A DNA stretch of 64,000 nt from Hydrogenobacter sp. T-2 (GCF_033971325.1 NZ_CP117180.1:1-64000), one strand, 5' to 3'; shown: positions 1 to 9,602, counted from the stretch's first letter. Numbers and translations: made by a program. Notes: generated by a model not told the origin, from the letters alone.

Positions 1-200
1 CAGACAAAATGAAGCTATACGAAAGGCATGGAGTAAAGGAGTATTGGCTTGTGTTTCCTTTGGAAAAAACCATTATGCTTTACGAGCTAACAGAAAAAGG
101 TTATGAGCTTTTCTCTTCTGCTACGGAAGAGGGAAAAGTCAAGTCAAATGTCCTTGAGGGCTTTGAGCTTGATGTGGAAGAGATTTTTAAGGAACTATAG
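1..200 (+). CDS. Uma2-family (DUF820) nuclease-like protein, C-terminal part
   Basis: The reading frame is open to the left edge of the window, so this is only the last ~65 residues of a longer protein; the first ATG at position 9 is internal. The stretch KLYERHGVKEYWLVFP is the typical end of Uma2/DUF820 proteins, which have a restriction-endonuclease-like fold, where this segment follows the PD-(D/E)XK core. The catalytic part lies outside the window. Its stop overlaps the stop side of convergent coaBC by 14 bp. Role unknown; Uma2 genes are often scattered and multicopy. Confidence 0.7.
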   Translation, partial: DKMKLYERHGVKEYWLVFPLEKTIMLYELTEKGYELFSSATEEGKVKSNVLEGFELDVEEIFKEL

Positions 201-1347
201 CTTTTACCAACTCCTTAACCATGAGCTCGCTCGCCTGCAGTTTGTTGCTTGCCTTTAAGTTTATCGCTTTTCCTTCTTTGAATAAGATTATGCCTTCGTA
301 TTGCTCTGAACCCATGCTCTCTAAGGGATTTGCCACTATAACATCAAGGTTTTTACCTTGCAGTTTCTTAAGGGCGTTTTCTTGGAGTTTTTGCCTCTCT
401 TCTAAAGCAAAGCCTATAAGCACGTAGTCTTTCTTCAGCCTTCCGAGCTCTGCGAGTATGTCTGGGTTTTTAACCAACTCCAGAGTAAGCCTTTCTTGTT
501 TTTTTAGCTTTCCTTCGTAGGTTTCAAGAGGTCTGTAGTCCGCTACCGCAGAGTTCATAACAATAATGTCCGCCCAGTCTTTCAGGTCCATTACCTTTTC
601 ATACATTTCCTTAGTGGATAAAACCCTTAAAATTTCCACTTCCGGTGGCTCTTCCGCAGTAGTAAAACCTGCTATAACCTTTACCTGTGCACCATACCAT
701 CTAAAAACTCTTGCAAGAGAAAAACCCATAAGACCACTGGAGAGGTTGGAGATAAACCTCACCCTGTCTATAAACTCTCTGGTAGCACCCGCAGTTATTA
801 GCACCCTTTTGCCTTCAAGGGGCTTAGGTCTTAGGGCATACTCTATCCAATCAAGGAGCCTTTGTATGGACGCAAGCCTTCCCTGTCCTTCCTCTTGACA
901 GATAAGCCTTCCTTCCTCTGGCTCAACAAGTATCACTCCTCTCTCCCTTAGCCTCTTTATGTTCTCCTGCACCGCTGGATTTTTATACATCTCCACATTC
1001 CCAGCAGGAGCGAGCAGAAGTTTTCCCTTATGAGAAAGGGCACAGGTGGTAAGTAAGTTGTCTCCTATGCCTAAGGCAATTTTTGAAAGGGTGTTTATAC
1101 TGCATGGAGCTATCACAAAAAGGTCAGACCATCTTGGTAGGTTTATGTGTAAAAGAGGGTCATCTTCCCAGTCCACATAAGCCTTGTTTCCAGAAAGAGC
1201 CTCAAAGGTAAGCCTGCTTATGAACCTCTCAGAAAAGGGAGACATAACAACCTTAACTTCATGCCCTGACTTTATGAGTTCCCTTACAAGCTCACAAGCC
1301 TTATATATGGCAATGCTTGAGCTAACGCCGAGAAGTATCTTAGCCAT
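187..1347 (-). CDS. coaBC: Bifunctional phosphopantothenoylcysteine decarboxylase / phosphopantothenate-cysteine ligase
   Basis: Two consecutive steps of coenzyme A synthesis: CTP-dependent joining of cysteine to 4'-phosphopantothenate (CoaB) and FMN-dependent decarboxylation (CoaC). The N-terminal ~175 residues are the CoaC flavoprotein, with GVSSSIAIYKA at residue 7, the catalytic-type His in HINLPRW (about 68), Asn117 in PAGN and the CQEEGQGRL lid near 150. The CoaB half carries GATREFID and the NLSSGLMG signature (about 201-208), AVADYRP and KLKK. At 386 residues the length is normal for the fusion. The start overlaps the pyrB stop by 8 bp, so the two form an operon. Confidence 0.95.
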   Translation of the reverse strand: MAKILLGVSSSIAIYKACELVRELIKSGHEVKVVMSPFSERFISRLTFEALSGNKAYVDWEDDPLLHINLPRWSDLFVIAPCSINTLSKIALGIGDNLLTTCALSHKGKLLLAPAGNVEMYKNPAVQENIKRLRERGVILVEPEEGRLICQEEGQGRLASIQRLLDWIEYALRPKPLEGKRVLITAGATREFIDRVRFISNLSSGLMGFSLARVFRWYGAQVKVIAGFTTAEEPPEVEILRVLSTKEMYEKVMDLKDWADIIVMNSAVADYRPLETYEGKLKKQERLTLELVKNPDILAELGRLKKDYVLIGFALEERQKLQENALKKLQGKNLDVIVANPLESMGSEQYEGIILFKEGKAINLKASNKLQASELMVKELVKAIVP

Positions 1348-2227
1348 CCTTTAAAGCCCAGTATAAAACCGCCATCCTTACGTATAGACCCATTTCCACC
1401 TGCTTTAGAACCAAGGACTTGTCCAGATAAACCACCTCCGCATCCACATCCACATAGAGGTTTACAGGTCCTGGGTGCATAAAGTAGCCCTTTAGCCTTT
1501 TGTATCTCTCCTTTGTTAGACCAAACTGGAGAAAGTAGCTTTCTTTACTTGGAATGTAGCTTTCTGTAAACCTTTCTTCTTGTAGTCTTAGCCATATGCA
1601 TAAGTCCGCCCACTCAATAGCCTCATCCACACTATCAAAAACTTGCTCCACTCCAAAGGGAGAAAGGTCTGAAGGAATAAGAGTTTTGGGTCCACAAACT
1701 CCAACCTTAGCACCGTAAAGACCAAAAAGGTATGCACCAGAACGGAAAACTCTGCTATGGAGTATGTCTCCGATGTATAACACCTTTAGGTTTTCCAAAG
1801 AACCAAAAACCTCTATGGCGGTAAAGAGGTCAATTAGCCCTTGTGTAGGATGTTGATGCGTCCCATCACCCGCATTTATGAGGCTTATTTCCTCTCCCTT
1901 GTAGCCCTCGTAGGGAAAGAGAACAAAGGGAACTCTAAGCACCAAGGCTCTAAAGCCAAGAGCTTGAAGAGTTTTTATGGTATCTCTTAGACTTTCTCCC
2001 TTTTCTATTGAGCTTTCTCCCCTGCCTGCGTAATAGGTTCTAAGCCCCAAAAGCCTACAAGCTTTCTCAAAGGATAAGCGAGTCCTTGTAGAGCTTTCAA
2101 GAAAAAACAAAGCAACATCGCCTTCAAGAGTTTCTCTTTCTCCGCCCCTGAACCTTTTTGAGAGATGCCTCAAAAGGTCTATATCCTCTTTGCTGAGGTC
2201 TCTCACAGATATTAGATGTTTTGGCAT
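1340..2227 (-). CDS. pyrB: Aspartate carbamoyltransferase catalytic subunit
   Basis: First committed step of pyrimidine synthesis: carbamoyl phosphate plus aspartate gives carbamoyl aspartate. The carbamoyl-phosphate loop SSTRTRLSFEKA is at about residues 45-56 and the HPTQGLIDLFT segment follows near 125; the C-terminal HPGPVN motif is present. The 295 residues fit a catalytic chain; no pyrI regulatory chain is next to it. It is the first gene of the pyrB-coaBC operon. A TATATT box on the minus strand (2234-2239) lies 6 nt before the ATG and no Shine-Dalgarno is seen, which suggests a leaderless transcript. Confidence 0.95.
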   Translation of the reverse strand: MPKHLISVRDLSKEDIDLLRHLSKRFRGGERETLEGDVALFFLESSTRTRLSFEKACRLLGLRTYYAGRGESSIEKGESLRDTIKTLQALGFRALVLRVPFVLFPYEGYKGEEISLINAGDGTHQHPTQGLIDLFTAIEVFGSLENLKVLYIGDILHSRVFRSGAYLFGLYGAKVGVCGPKTLIPSDLSPFGVEQVFDSVDEAIEWADLCIWLRLQEERFTESYIPSKESYFLQFGLTKERYKRLKGYFMHPGPVNLYVDVDAEVVYLDKSLVLKQVEMGLYVRMAVLYWALKDG

Positions 2228-2233
2228 TTCGGG

Positions 2234-2241
2234 AATATAAT
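2234..2241. promoter_or_regulatory. Overlapping divergent -10 boxes between pyrB and the HTH/NosL-like gene
   Basis: The 20-bp spacer holds TATAAT on the plus strand (2236-2241) and TATATT on the minus strand (2234-2239). Each ends 6 nt before its start codon (ATG 2248 plus, ATG 2227 minus). Transcription would begin at or next to the start codon in both directions. Seen directly; promoter activity is inferred. Confidence 0.6.
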
Positions 2242-2247
2242 TTTAAC

Positions 2248-2823
2248 ATGGACCGAAAGGAAAAAATAATAGAGCTCATACCACAGGGATACAGGAGCGT
2301 AAAGGCTCTTGCCCAGCACTTTGGCGTATCCCTTATGACCATCTACAGGGATGTGAGGGAGCTGGAGAAGGAGGGTAGGATTGTAAGAAAACATGGAGAA
2401 CTGCTCCTAAGAGAAGAGGCAGGAGAGGTCATAGAAGAAACCGTCCCATCCTGTGCCTATTGCACCAAACCCATAGAAAAAAGGCTTGAGTTTACATACA
2501 GAATGAAGAGGGGTAAGTTTGTAAGGGCTTGTTGTGCTCACTGCGGGCTTTTGCTATACAAAAGCCTAAGGGAAGAGGATGTTGAGTCCTGTATGACCTG
2601 GGACTTTATAAATTGCAGACCTTTAAGCTGTTTCTCCGCATGGTATGTAATAGGCTCTTCCGCCATGCCATGTTGTTCTCCCTCTGCCATAGCCTTTGCA
2701 AGCAAAGAGGATGCGGAGAAGTTTGCCAAGGGCTTTGGAGGGATTGTGGCGAATTTTGATGAGGCGGTGGAGGGTATTGAAAAGCTCATGAAAAGAGGAA
2801 CTCCAGTAAAATTGAAAATCTAA
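2248..2823 (+). CDS. DeoR-like HTH protein with Cys-rich NosL-like C-terminal domain
   Basis: About 191 residues. The first ~55 form a winged helix-turn-helix of the DeoR kind (VKALAQHFGVSLMTIYRDV). The rest is Cys-rich: CAYC, RACCAHCG, then GSSAMPCCSPSAIAFASKEDAEKF, which resembles the end of NosL-type copper-handling domains. I infer a metal-responsive, perhaps copper-responsive, regulator. I chose ATG 2248 rather than the upstream in-frame TTG at 2221, because the TTG lies inside pyrB and the -10 box sits 6 nt before the ATG. It is followed 10 bp later by nuoG, so the two may be co-transcribed. Confidence 0.7.
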   Translation: MDRKEKIIELIPQGYRSVKALAQHFGVSLMTIYRDVRELEKEGRIVRKHGELLLREEAGEVIEETVPSCAYCTKPIEKRLEFTYRMKRGKFVRACCAHCGLLLYKSLREEDVESCMTWDFINCRPLSCFSAWYVIGSSAMPCCSPSAIAFASKEDAEKFAKGFGGIVANFDEAVEGIEKLMKRGTPVKLKI

Positions 2824-2833
2824 GGAGTGTATT

Positions 2834-4714
2834 ATGGAAAAGGTAAAGATACTTGTAGATGGTGTGGAGTATGAGGTTGACAAGAAAAAGCCTTTGCTTC
2901 AAAGCCTGCTTGACCTTGGTATAAGCATTCCATACTTTTGCTACCATCCTCGCCTGAGGATAATCGGTGCCTGTAGAATGTGTATAGTCTACAACGAGAA
3001 GACTGGAAGGCTTATGACCTCATGCAATGTATACCCAGAGGAGGGCATGTCCATATCCGTCCAGCATCCTTTGGTAAAAGAAAACCAAAAATACCTTCTT
3101 CAAGCCTTTATGACAAGACATCCCCTTGACTGTCCCATATGCGACAAGGCAGGAGAGTGCGACCTACAAAACTACGGAGCTCTCTTTGGACCCCAGAAAC
3201 AAATCGTGCCAGTCTCCGCCCTTGAAAAGGAAAGACATCAGCTTGATTGGGAAAGCGACTTTTTAGAGTATTACTCCAATAGGTGCGTGGTATGTTATAG
3301 ATGCACAAGGGTTTGCGACGAGGTGGTAGGAGCTCACGCTCTATATGTGGAAGAGAGAGGCTTTCAGGCAAACATAGCACCCACTGTTAGACCTATGGAT
3401 ACCTCTTCCTGTGAGATGTGTGGTCTTTGTGTTTATGTTTGTCCAGTGGGTGCTATTATCTCCAAACCCTTCAAGTATTGGACAAGAAGCTGGCTCTTGA
3501 AAAGGGAAAAAACCACATGCGGTTTGTGTCCTGTAGGCTGTGAGATACAGATAGAGTATGGAGTGGGAGACTGGAGGTCAAAGGAAAAGGTGTATAGAAC
3601 CAAGCCCACTGACGAGCTAAATATATGTGCCAAGGCTTTCTTTGGCTACGATGTGCTAAACCACGAGAGGCTTAGGTCTCCCAAAATGTATGGCAGAGAA
3701 GAAACCAGTGGCAACATAGCCAACCTCCTCTCCATGTTGCTTAAGGGAAAGCATGAAGAGACCTTACTTGTCCTATCCCCTTATATGACAAACGAAGACT
3801 ACGACTTAATAGCTCAGATAGTAAAAAGCACTGGCGTAATGGTAAGTTCAACCCTAAGTCTTGACCTAAAAGCCTTCCTTGAAAGCTATGGAGAATACCA
3901 GCCAATAGGCATAGAAGATATAAAGAAGGCGGACTTTTATGTTTTCATAGGAGAAGACATAACCTCAACCTCACCAGTGCTATCCTATTATACCAAAGGC
4001 AAGGTATACCGTATAGGTAAAGGCACAAGAGACCAAAAGCTAAACCTCATTGAAATTCAGAAGGAAGACCTGCAAAACCTTGAAGGCAAGGGCGTGATAG
4101 TTTTCAATGCCATAGGCATGAAGCCACAAGAGGCAAGAGAATGGGGTGCGTATCTCAAAGACCTTTGCAAAGAAAAGGGCTTTAGGCTTATGCTTTTATA
4201 CGATGGGAACTTTCTTGGGTTTTTGAAACACATACCATTGAGCTGGCTTTCGGACCTTCATGAAGCTCTCCAAAGGGCAAAGAACCTTGTCATCTTTGGC
4301 GAAGACCTAACGGACTATATGAAAATGGAGGAGCTTGAGAAAGTATTTGAAGGTCTTGAGCATCTTGTAGTTTTTTCTCCCTTTGAGGATGGTCTTGCTC
4401 AATACGCTCAGATGAAAATACCCATGAGCTTAATGGGTGAGATAGATGGCACTCTTACCACTTTAATGGGAGAGAAAAAGACATTTAAGTTCCTACCAAA
4501 AGCCTTCAACCATACAGAGTTTTTAAGGAGCTTGCTTGAGTATCTACCTCAAGGAGAAAAGGAGCCATTAGTCCTAAAAGGCGAGCCAAAAGACTTCAGG
4601 AGAGAAATGCATCTGTATAGAAGTGGATGGATAACAAGAAGGAGCGAAAACCTCACAAGGCTTTATGAGAAAAACACTGCGGTGATGGAGATAGTGAAAG
4701 AGCTGAGTGGGTAA
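2834..4714 (+). CDS. nuoG: NADH-quinone oxidoreductase subunit G-like iron-sulfur protein
   Basis: Electron-carrying subunit of complex I or a related peripheral arm. An N-terminal 2Fe-2S ferredoxin domain has Cys in YFCYHP, GACRMC and TSC (about 37-63). Next are the His-Cys3 cluster (HPLDCPICDKAGEC), two 4Fe-4S motifs (RCVVCYRCTRVC and SCEMCGLCVYVCP), and a CGLCPVGC...C motif of the molybdopterin-oxidoreductase Fe-S type (N7-like). The C-terminal ~350 residues are a degenerate molybdopterin fold. It is 626 residues, shorter than E. coli NuoG but usual for thermophiles. A GGAG precedes the ATG. No other nuo gene is in the window, so the partner subunits are elsewhere. Confidence 0.85.
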   Translation: MEKVKILVDGVEYEVDKKKPLLQSLLDLGISIPYFCYHPRLRIIGACRMCIVYNEKTGRLMTSCNVYPEEGMSISVQHPLVKENQKYLLQAFMTRHPLDCPICDKAGECDLQNYGALFGPQKQIVPVSALEKERHQLDWESDFLEYYSNRCVVCYRCTRVCDEVVGAHALYVEERGFQANIAPTVRPMDTSSCEMCGLCVYVCPVGAIISKPFKYWTRSWLLKREKTTCGLCPVGCEIQIEYGVGDWRSKEKVYRTKPTDELNICAKAFFGYDVLNHERLRSPKMYGREETSGNIANLLSMLLKGKHEETLLVLSPYMTNEDYDLIAQIVKSTGVMVSSTLSLDLKAFLESYGEYQPIGIEDIKKADFYVFIGEDITSTSPVLSYYTKGKVYRIGKGTRDQKLNLIEIQKEDLQNLEGKGVIVFNAIGMKPQEAREWGAYLKDLCKEKGFRLMLLYDGNFLGFLKHIPLSWLSDLHEALQRAKNLVIFGEDLTDYMKMEELEKVFEGLEHLVVFSPFEDGLAQYAQMKIPMSLMGEIDGTLTTLMGEKKTFKFLPKAFNHTEFLRSLLEYLPQGEKEPLVLKGEPKDFRREMHLYRSGWITRRSENLTRLYEKNTAVMEIVKELSG

Positions 4715-4747
4715 TTGTCTAAACTCTTTTCCTAAAAAGGTCAGATA

Positions 4748-4780
4748 TAACTTGCAATTCAAGTTAAAATGTGCTATTCT
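4748..4780 (+). promoter_or_regulatory. Promoter with palindromic operator for the SF1 helicase gene
   Basis: TTGCAA (4752-4757), a 17-nt spacer and TATTCT (4775-4780) make a good sigma-70 promoter. A perfect 7-bp inverted repeat, TAACTTG (4748-4754) and CAAGTTA (4760-4766) around 5 nt, covers the -35 box, as expected for a repressor site. The regulator is unknown. Confidence 0.55.
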
Positions 4781-4825
4781 AAGAAAAAAGTAAAGTAAAA
4801 GCATTCTATATGAACGGTAGAGCGG

Positions 4826-7618
4826 ATGGAGAACTATAATGCCATAGAGCCTACAGAGGAAGATATAAAAAAATTGCTTGACTGTTATTTATCATTTCTG
4901 AACTTGAATAGCTTTAACACATTTCGTGTATCCAACCAAAAAGGTAGAGTTTTCCATATCTCACAGGAAGTATTTAAAAGTGTTATAGAAGAGCTGGATG
5001 AACGCGGGAAAGCTAATTTGCTTAAGATAGTAGGCAGTATTTCAGGCAAGCAGATAGAGACTGCTTTGAAAGAATTTATACGGGTAAATCTTATTGATGA
5101 AAACAATCCGACGTTAGAGAGAAAATTTGGTCTTGCTTTTGCACCATTTAATGTAGAAGACAGTGAGGATAGTGTTATAGCCTTTTTTTACAAACTGGAA
5201 TTTGATGAATATAAAGATGCTCTGCTTGTTGGAGAACCTGTGGTAAATAATTACATTGAAGAAAAGATAAATAAACATAAAGGTGAAGAATATCCGATTA
5301 AGAAGTTCTTAAAAAAGTCAAATGATGTGCTTAATGTGCTGGGCATTATGCTTGGTATTTTTGAGTCTTCAAGTATAATTCGGCTTGAACCGGCAATTAA
5401 CCTAACCATTAATCTAATTTTTCTTTCGCCATATGTCCGTAAACTAATCAAACTTATAAAACCCGATAAATTTACTGAGTTTTTCGATGAGGATGTTTCA
5501 GGAAGCATATTCGTATTCTGGTATACAGATGATGTGTTTACACAAAGGCTTAGAAAAGACCTTGAAAGAATAAAGGATAGCTTGGAGCAGAAGGAAATAG
5601 AAGAGAAATTAAAAAAGCTATGGCAAAAACAAGTGCCTGCTATGGCAGATATGGATACATTTAGAGAGTATCAGTTAAGTTTTCTTGAACACGAGCTTAC
5701 TGACTCTCAAAAGAAGGCATACAGAAGAATACTTGCACAAGACATTACAGCCATTGAGGGACCTCCTGGCACTGGCAAAACACAACTTATATCTACTTAT
5801 TGTATGGATATGCTAATACATGGTAAAAACGTTATACTAACAAGCACAAACAACAAAGCAGTTGATAATATAGTCAACAAGTTAGAAAAATTTGATGAGT
5901 GTATGTCAAACAAACTCTTAACTGGTAGGTATTTAAAAGGATATATGAAATATACATCTGGAGGTGTGCTTGCGGAATACATAAAAAAGGAGATTTTATC
6001 CGCACAACATACTCAAGAGGAGGTAAAACAAAATATAAAAATTCTTGAAGAGCAAATCGCAAAATTAAAGAGCATTATTTACAACATAAATAGACTCACC
6101 TCGCTAAAGGAATTTATAGAAAAGATTATCAATGATATTGCATTAACGAGAGAGAATATAAACCTTTTGAGCAAAGAGCTGTTCTTATCCACAGACAAGG
6201 CTGACAATTTTAACAAAGATAATCTTCTTACCTTTTCTAAGTTATTTCTTAGGCTCAATAGATACTATGCATATTTGCCAGTAATATCTTTCTTTATAAA
6301 AAGGTCTTTCTTCTCCTATGCATCAGAAAAGGGAATAAAAGTATTAGGCCAAAGTGATGCTAAATATCTTTCCTGTAGGGATATTTATACAAGAAATATG
6401 AAAATTTACGAACAGCTTAATGAATTTTTAGAGTTTAAAGATAAACTTGAAGGACAAGAACAAGAAAAGGCAAAAATAACTTCTGAAATGGAAATACTAA
6501 ATGCGGAGATAAATAAGTTATGTGTAGAGCTTGGGTTATCAGAGGATGAGTGTTTGAAAGAGGCGAAGAAACTTTTGTTAATAAGAACAAAGGAGTTAAA
6601 TTATTGGAAATTGCAAGCTGACAAAGAATTTAAGGAGAAATTAATGAACGCTATAACAGAGATAGAAAAAGAAAGGCTATGGTCATACACAGACCAGATT
6701 CTTAAGATAAGTCCTATTATAGCTGTTACTGCTCTATCCTCTCCAAAGATTGCACCGCCAAAGGTGGATTTGTTTGATACCGCAATTGTGGATGAAGGTG
6801 GTCAGACGCTTTTTGTTTACACCCTTCCTGTTTATCTGCGCGCAAAAAAGTTCGTAATAGTGGGAGACAAACACCAGCTTGGTCCTGTTATATCTTATGG
6901 TGGCAATAAAATTGACAAAATTTGTAGTGGTTTACCTACTCATCTGCATTTTACCAAATCCGCTACAGATACAGTAGAATACATAGACGATACAAAAGAC
7001 GAAGAGAGAAGACTTAGAGAGCATTTTAGGTGTCATAGGGACATTATAGAATTTTGTGATGTATTGTGTGAATATAATTTGGATATTAAAACAAGAACTG
7101 AGACTTATGGGTTTATTGAAAGCCTACCAGAGGAACTAAAGCACTTTTTTGAAAAGGCTGTTACATTTGTAAATGTTGAAGGAAATGAAGAAAAAGATAC
7201 TTTTGGAAGCAAGAAAAATAGGAAAGAAGCAGAATTTATCGTTAGCTTATTAAGAAAACTTAAAGATTACATACCAGCATCTGACTTAGGTATCATAACT
7301 CCTTACAGAGCTCAAAGTGAATATATAAGAACTATGCTAAGGGATTTTAATAATAAACCTCAAATTGGAACAGTTCATGTTCTTCAAGGAGATGAACGAG
7401 ATATAGTTATCATTAGTGCCGTTTGCACTAGCGGAAAAACTCTTGAAACAAGCAGACTTCTAAACAACAAAAACCTCATTAACGTAGCGGTATCAAGAGC
7501 AAGAAAACATCTTATACTTGTTGGTAAGAGGAGTGCTTTTGAAGAAATAAGAAGGGAAGACTCTCCAATAGCTATGCTATATAGATATGTGTTGGATAGA
7601 GGTAAGTTAATAGATTGA
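4826..7618 (+). CDS. Large SF1 (DNA2/UPF1-like) helicase, possible defence gene
   Basis: A 930-residue superfamily 1B helicase. Walker A EGPPGTGKT is at 311-319 and Walker B VDEGGQ is near 656 (GG replaces the usual AS). GDKHQLGPVI, HFRCHRD (near 733), VLQGDERD (near 852) and VAVSRARKHL (near 888) follow. Residues ~375-600 are a coiled-coil-rich insertion typical of UPF1/DNA2 relatives. The first ~300 residues are an unrecognised domain and no nuclease motif is seen. It stands alone, is AT-richer than its neighbours and has its own operator-bearing promoter. These traits fit an acquired accessory or anti-phage gene, but that is inference. Confidence 0.8.
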   Translation: MENYNAIEPTEEDIKKLLDCYLSFLNLNSFNTFRVSNQKGRVFHISQEVFKSVIEELDERGKANLLKIVGSISGKQIETALKEFIRVNLIDENNPTLERKFGLAFAPFNVEDSEDSVIAFFYKLEFDEYKDALLVGEPVVNNYIEEKINKHKGEEYPIKKFLKKSNDVLNVLGIMLGIFESSSIIRLEPAINLTINLIFLSPYVRKLIKLIKPDKFTEFFDEDVSGSIFVFWYTDDVFTQRLRKDLERIKDSLEQKEIEEKLKKLWQKQVPAMADMDTFREYQLSFLEHELTDSQKKAYRRILAQDITAIEGPPGTGKTQLISTYCMDMLIHGKNVILTSTNNKAVDNIVNKLEKFDECMSNKLLTGRYLKGYMKYTSGGVLAEYIKKEILSAQHTQEEVKQNIKILEEQIAKLKSIIYNINRLTSLKEFIEKIINDIALTRENINLLSKELFLSTDKADNFNKDNLLTFSKLFLRLNRYYAYLPVISFFIKRSFFSYASEKGIKVLGQSDAKYLSCRDIYTRNMKIYEQLNEFLEFKDKLEGQEQEKAKITSEMEILNAEINKLCVELGLSEDECLKEAKKLLLIRTKELNYWKLQADKEFKEKLMNAITEIEKERLWSYTDQILKISPIIAVTALSSPKIAPPKVDLFDTAIVDEGGQTLFVYTLPVYLRAKKFVIVGDKHQLGPVISYGGNKIDKICSGLPTHLHFTKSATDTVEYIDDTKDEERRLREHFRCHRDIIEFCDVLCEYNLDIKTRTETYGFIESLPEELKHFFEKAVTFVNVEGNEEKDTFGSKKNRKEAEFIVSLLRKLKDYIPASDLGIITPYRAQSEYIRTMLRDFNNKPQIGTVHVLQGDERDIVIISAVCTSGKTLETSRLLNNKNLINVAVSRARKHLILVGKRSAFEEIRREDSPIAMLYRYVLDRGKLID

Positions 7619-7665
7619 TATGGCTTTTTATCTAACATGCTATCTACCTAAACCTTACTCCACCC

Positions 7666-9561
7666 TCAACGCCCACTTTCTAAAAGCCTTCCCTTTACGA
7701 ACTCCAAAACTTTCTTCTTTATGCCTTCTGCATCTATGCCCACCAAGTTTCTAAGCAGGTTTTGGTTTCCATGCTCTATGAACCTGTCGGGAATGCCTAA
7801 GGTGAGAACCCTCTTGGTGTAGCCCCTCTTTGCCAACCACTCAAGCACTCCAGAGCCAAAGCCTCCCATAAGCACGTTGTCCTCCACCGTTATAAAGAAG
7901 TCATAGGTGTTTGCCAACCTTTCCAAAAGCTCCTCATCCATAGGCTTTACAAACCTTGCGTTTACCACCGCAAAGTCAATACCCTCTCTTAGAAGCTCCT
8001 CCGAAGCCTTGAGAGCTTGATAAACCGTATAGCCCACTCCCAATATCACACCATCCTTACCCTCTTTTAGAAGCTCCCAACTTCCCACCTTTATGAGATG
8101 AAAACCCTCCGTAGGCACGCCGTAGGCTGGACCTCTTGGATACCTTATGGCAAAGGGTCCATTGTGGTGCAGGGCGGTATATAGTAGGTCTCTTAGCTCT
8201 TGCTCATCCTTTGGTGCGGACACCACCATATTAGGAATGCACCTAAGGTATGAAAGGTCAAAAACTCCGTGATGTGTTGGTCCATCATCACCCACAAGAC
8301 CGCCCCTGTCTATGGCAAAAACCACATGCAAGTTTTGAAGTGCTATGTCGTGTATAACTTGGTCGTATGCCCTTTGGAGAAAGGTAGAATAGTAGCAAGC
8401 TACAGGTTTGAGACCTCCTGCCGCAAGACCACCCGCAAAGGTGCAGGCATGCTGTTCCGCAATACCCACATCAAAAAACCTTTCGGGAAACCTTTGGCTA
8501 AACTCCACAAGACCAGAGCCTTCCTTCATGGCAGGTGTTATCACCACTATGTTCGGGTCTTGTTCCGCCAGCTCCACTATGGCTTTTCCAAAGACGGAAG
8601 TCCAGTTGGGTGGTGAAGGCTTTTTGATAAACTCGCCAGACTCTCTTTTGTAGGGTGCAACACCGTGCCAAGTAACTGGGTCGTTTTCTGCTGGCTTGTA
8701 GCCTTTGCCTTTTTTGGTATACACGTGCAAGAGGACGGGTCCTTCTATATGCTTTATGTTCTCAAGGGTTCTCTCTAGGGCAGGTAGGTCATGTCCGTTT
8801 ACTGGACCTATATAGTTAAAGCCAAGCTCCTCAAAGAGGACTCCAGGAGATAAAAGACCCTTTAGAAACTCCTCTGTAAGCTTCATCACTCTAAGTGCAG
8901 GACTTCCCAAATGCTCAAGAAGATGCTTTACCTTCTGTCTTGTCTCCTGCACGAAGTGTCCGCTTAGTATTTTGCTAAGGTATGTGGATATGGCACCTAC
9001 GTTAGGAGAGATGGACATTTCGTTGTCGTTGAGGATAACTATAAACCTGTTGGGTCTTAGATGTCCTGCGTTGTTTAGTGCTTCAAAAGCCATGCCTGCG
9101 GTCATTGCACCATCACCGATCACCGCCACCACATAACGGTCTTGCTCACCCAAGAGGTCAAAGGCTTTCCTAAAGCCAAGCGCAGCGGATATGGAAGTGG
9201 AGCTATGCCCTGCACCAAAGGCGTCAAAGGGACTTTCTTCCCTTCTTAGAAAACCCGATATGCCTCCGTATTGCCTAAGGGTTGGGAAAAGCTCCTTTCT
9301 GTCTGTGAGTATCTTCCAGGGATATGCCTGATGCCCTATGTCCCAGATTATAACATCCTTGGGTGGTTCAAAGACCCTTAAAAGTGCTATGGTTAACTCT
9401 ACAGCACCAAGCCCCGGTGCCACATGACCTCCATTTTTTGCGGTAACCTCTATAAGATAGTCTCTTACCTCTTCCGCAAGCCTTTCAAGCTCTTTATAGT
9501 CATACCTCTTTAGGTCTATAGGACCGCCGTATTCCCTTAAAAGTTCATACCTTTCTAACAT
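7666..9561 (-). CDS. dxs: 1-deoxy-D-xylulose-5-phosphate synthase
   Basis: First enzyme of the MEP isoprenoid pathway: condenses pyruvate with glyceraldehyde 3-phosphate using thiamine diphosphate. The GHQAYPWKI and GAGHSSTSIS segments, the cofactor motif GDGAMTAGMAFEALNNAG, and the transketolase-type pyrimidine domain with EQHACTFAGGLA are all present. Length 631 is normal. It ends the minus-strand run that begins with the coiled-coil gene at 17220, with a 41-bp gap from the preceding gene. IspG at 21.8 kb is a later enzyme of the same pathway. Confidence 0.96.
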   Translation of the reverse strand: MLERYELLREYGGPIDLKRYDYKELERLAEEVRDYLIEVTAKNGGHVAPGLGAVELTIALLRVFEPPKDVIIWDIGHQAYPWKILTDRKELFPTLRQYGGISGFLRREESPFDAFGAGHSSTSISAALGFRKAFDLLGEQDRYVVAVIGDGAMTAGMAFEALNNAGHLRPNRFIVILNDNEMSISPNVGAISTYLSKILSGHFVQETRQKVKHLLEHLGSPALRVMKLTEEFLKGLLSPGVLFEELGFNYIGPVNGHDLPALERTLENIKHIEGPVLLHVYTKKGKGYKPAENDPVTWHGVAPYKRESGEFIKKPSPPNWTSVFGKAIVELAEQDPNIVVITPAMKEGSGLVEFSQRFPERFFDVGIAEQHACTFAGGLAAGGLKPVACYYSTFLQRAYDQVIHDIALQNLHVVFAIDRGGLVGDDGPTHHGVFDLSYLRCIPNMVVSAPKDEQELRDLLYTALHHNGPFAIRYPRGPAYGVPTEGFHLIKVGSWELLKEGKDGVILGVGYTVYQALKASEELLREGIDFAVVNARFVKPMDEELLERLANTYDFFITVEDNVLMGGFGSGVLEWLAKRGYTKRVLTLGIPDRFIEHGNQNLLRNLVGIDAEGIKKKVLEFVKGRLLESGR

Positions 9562-9602
9562 GACTATAAAGCTATGCTTATTTTCTTACCTTTCAATATG
9601 CC

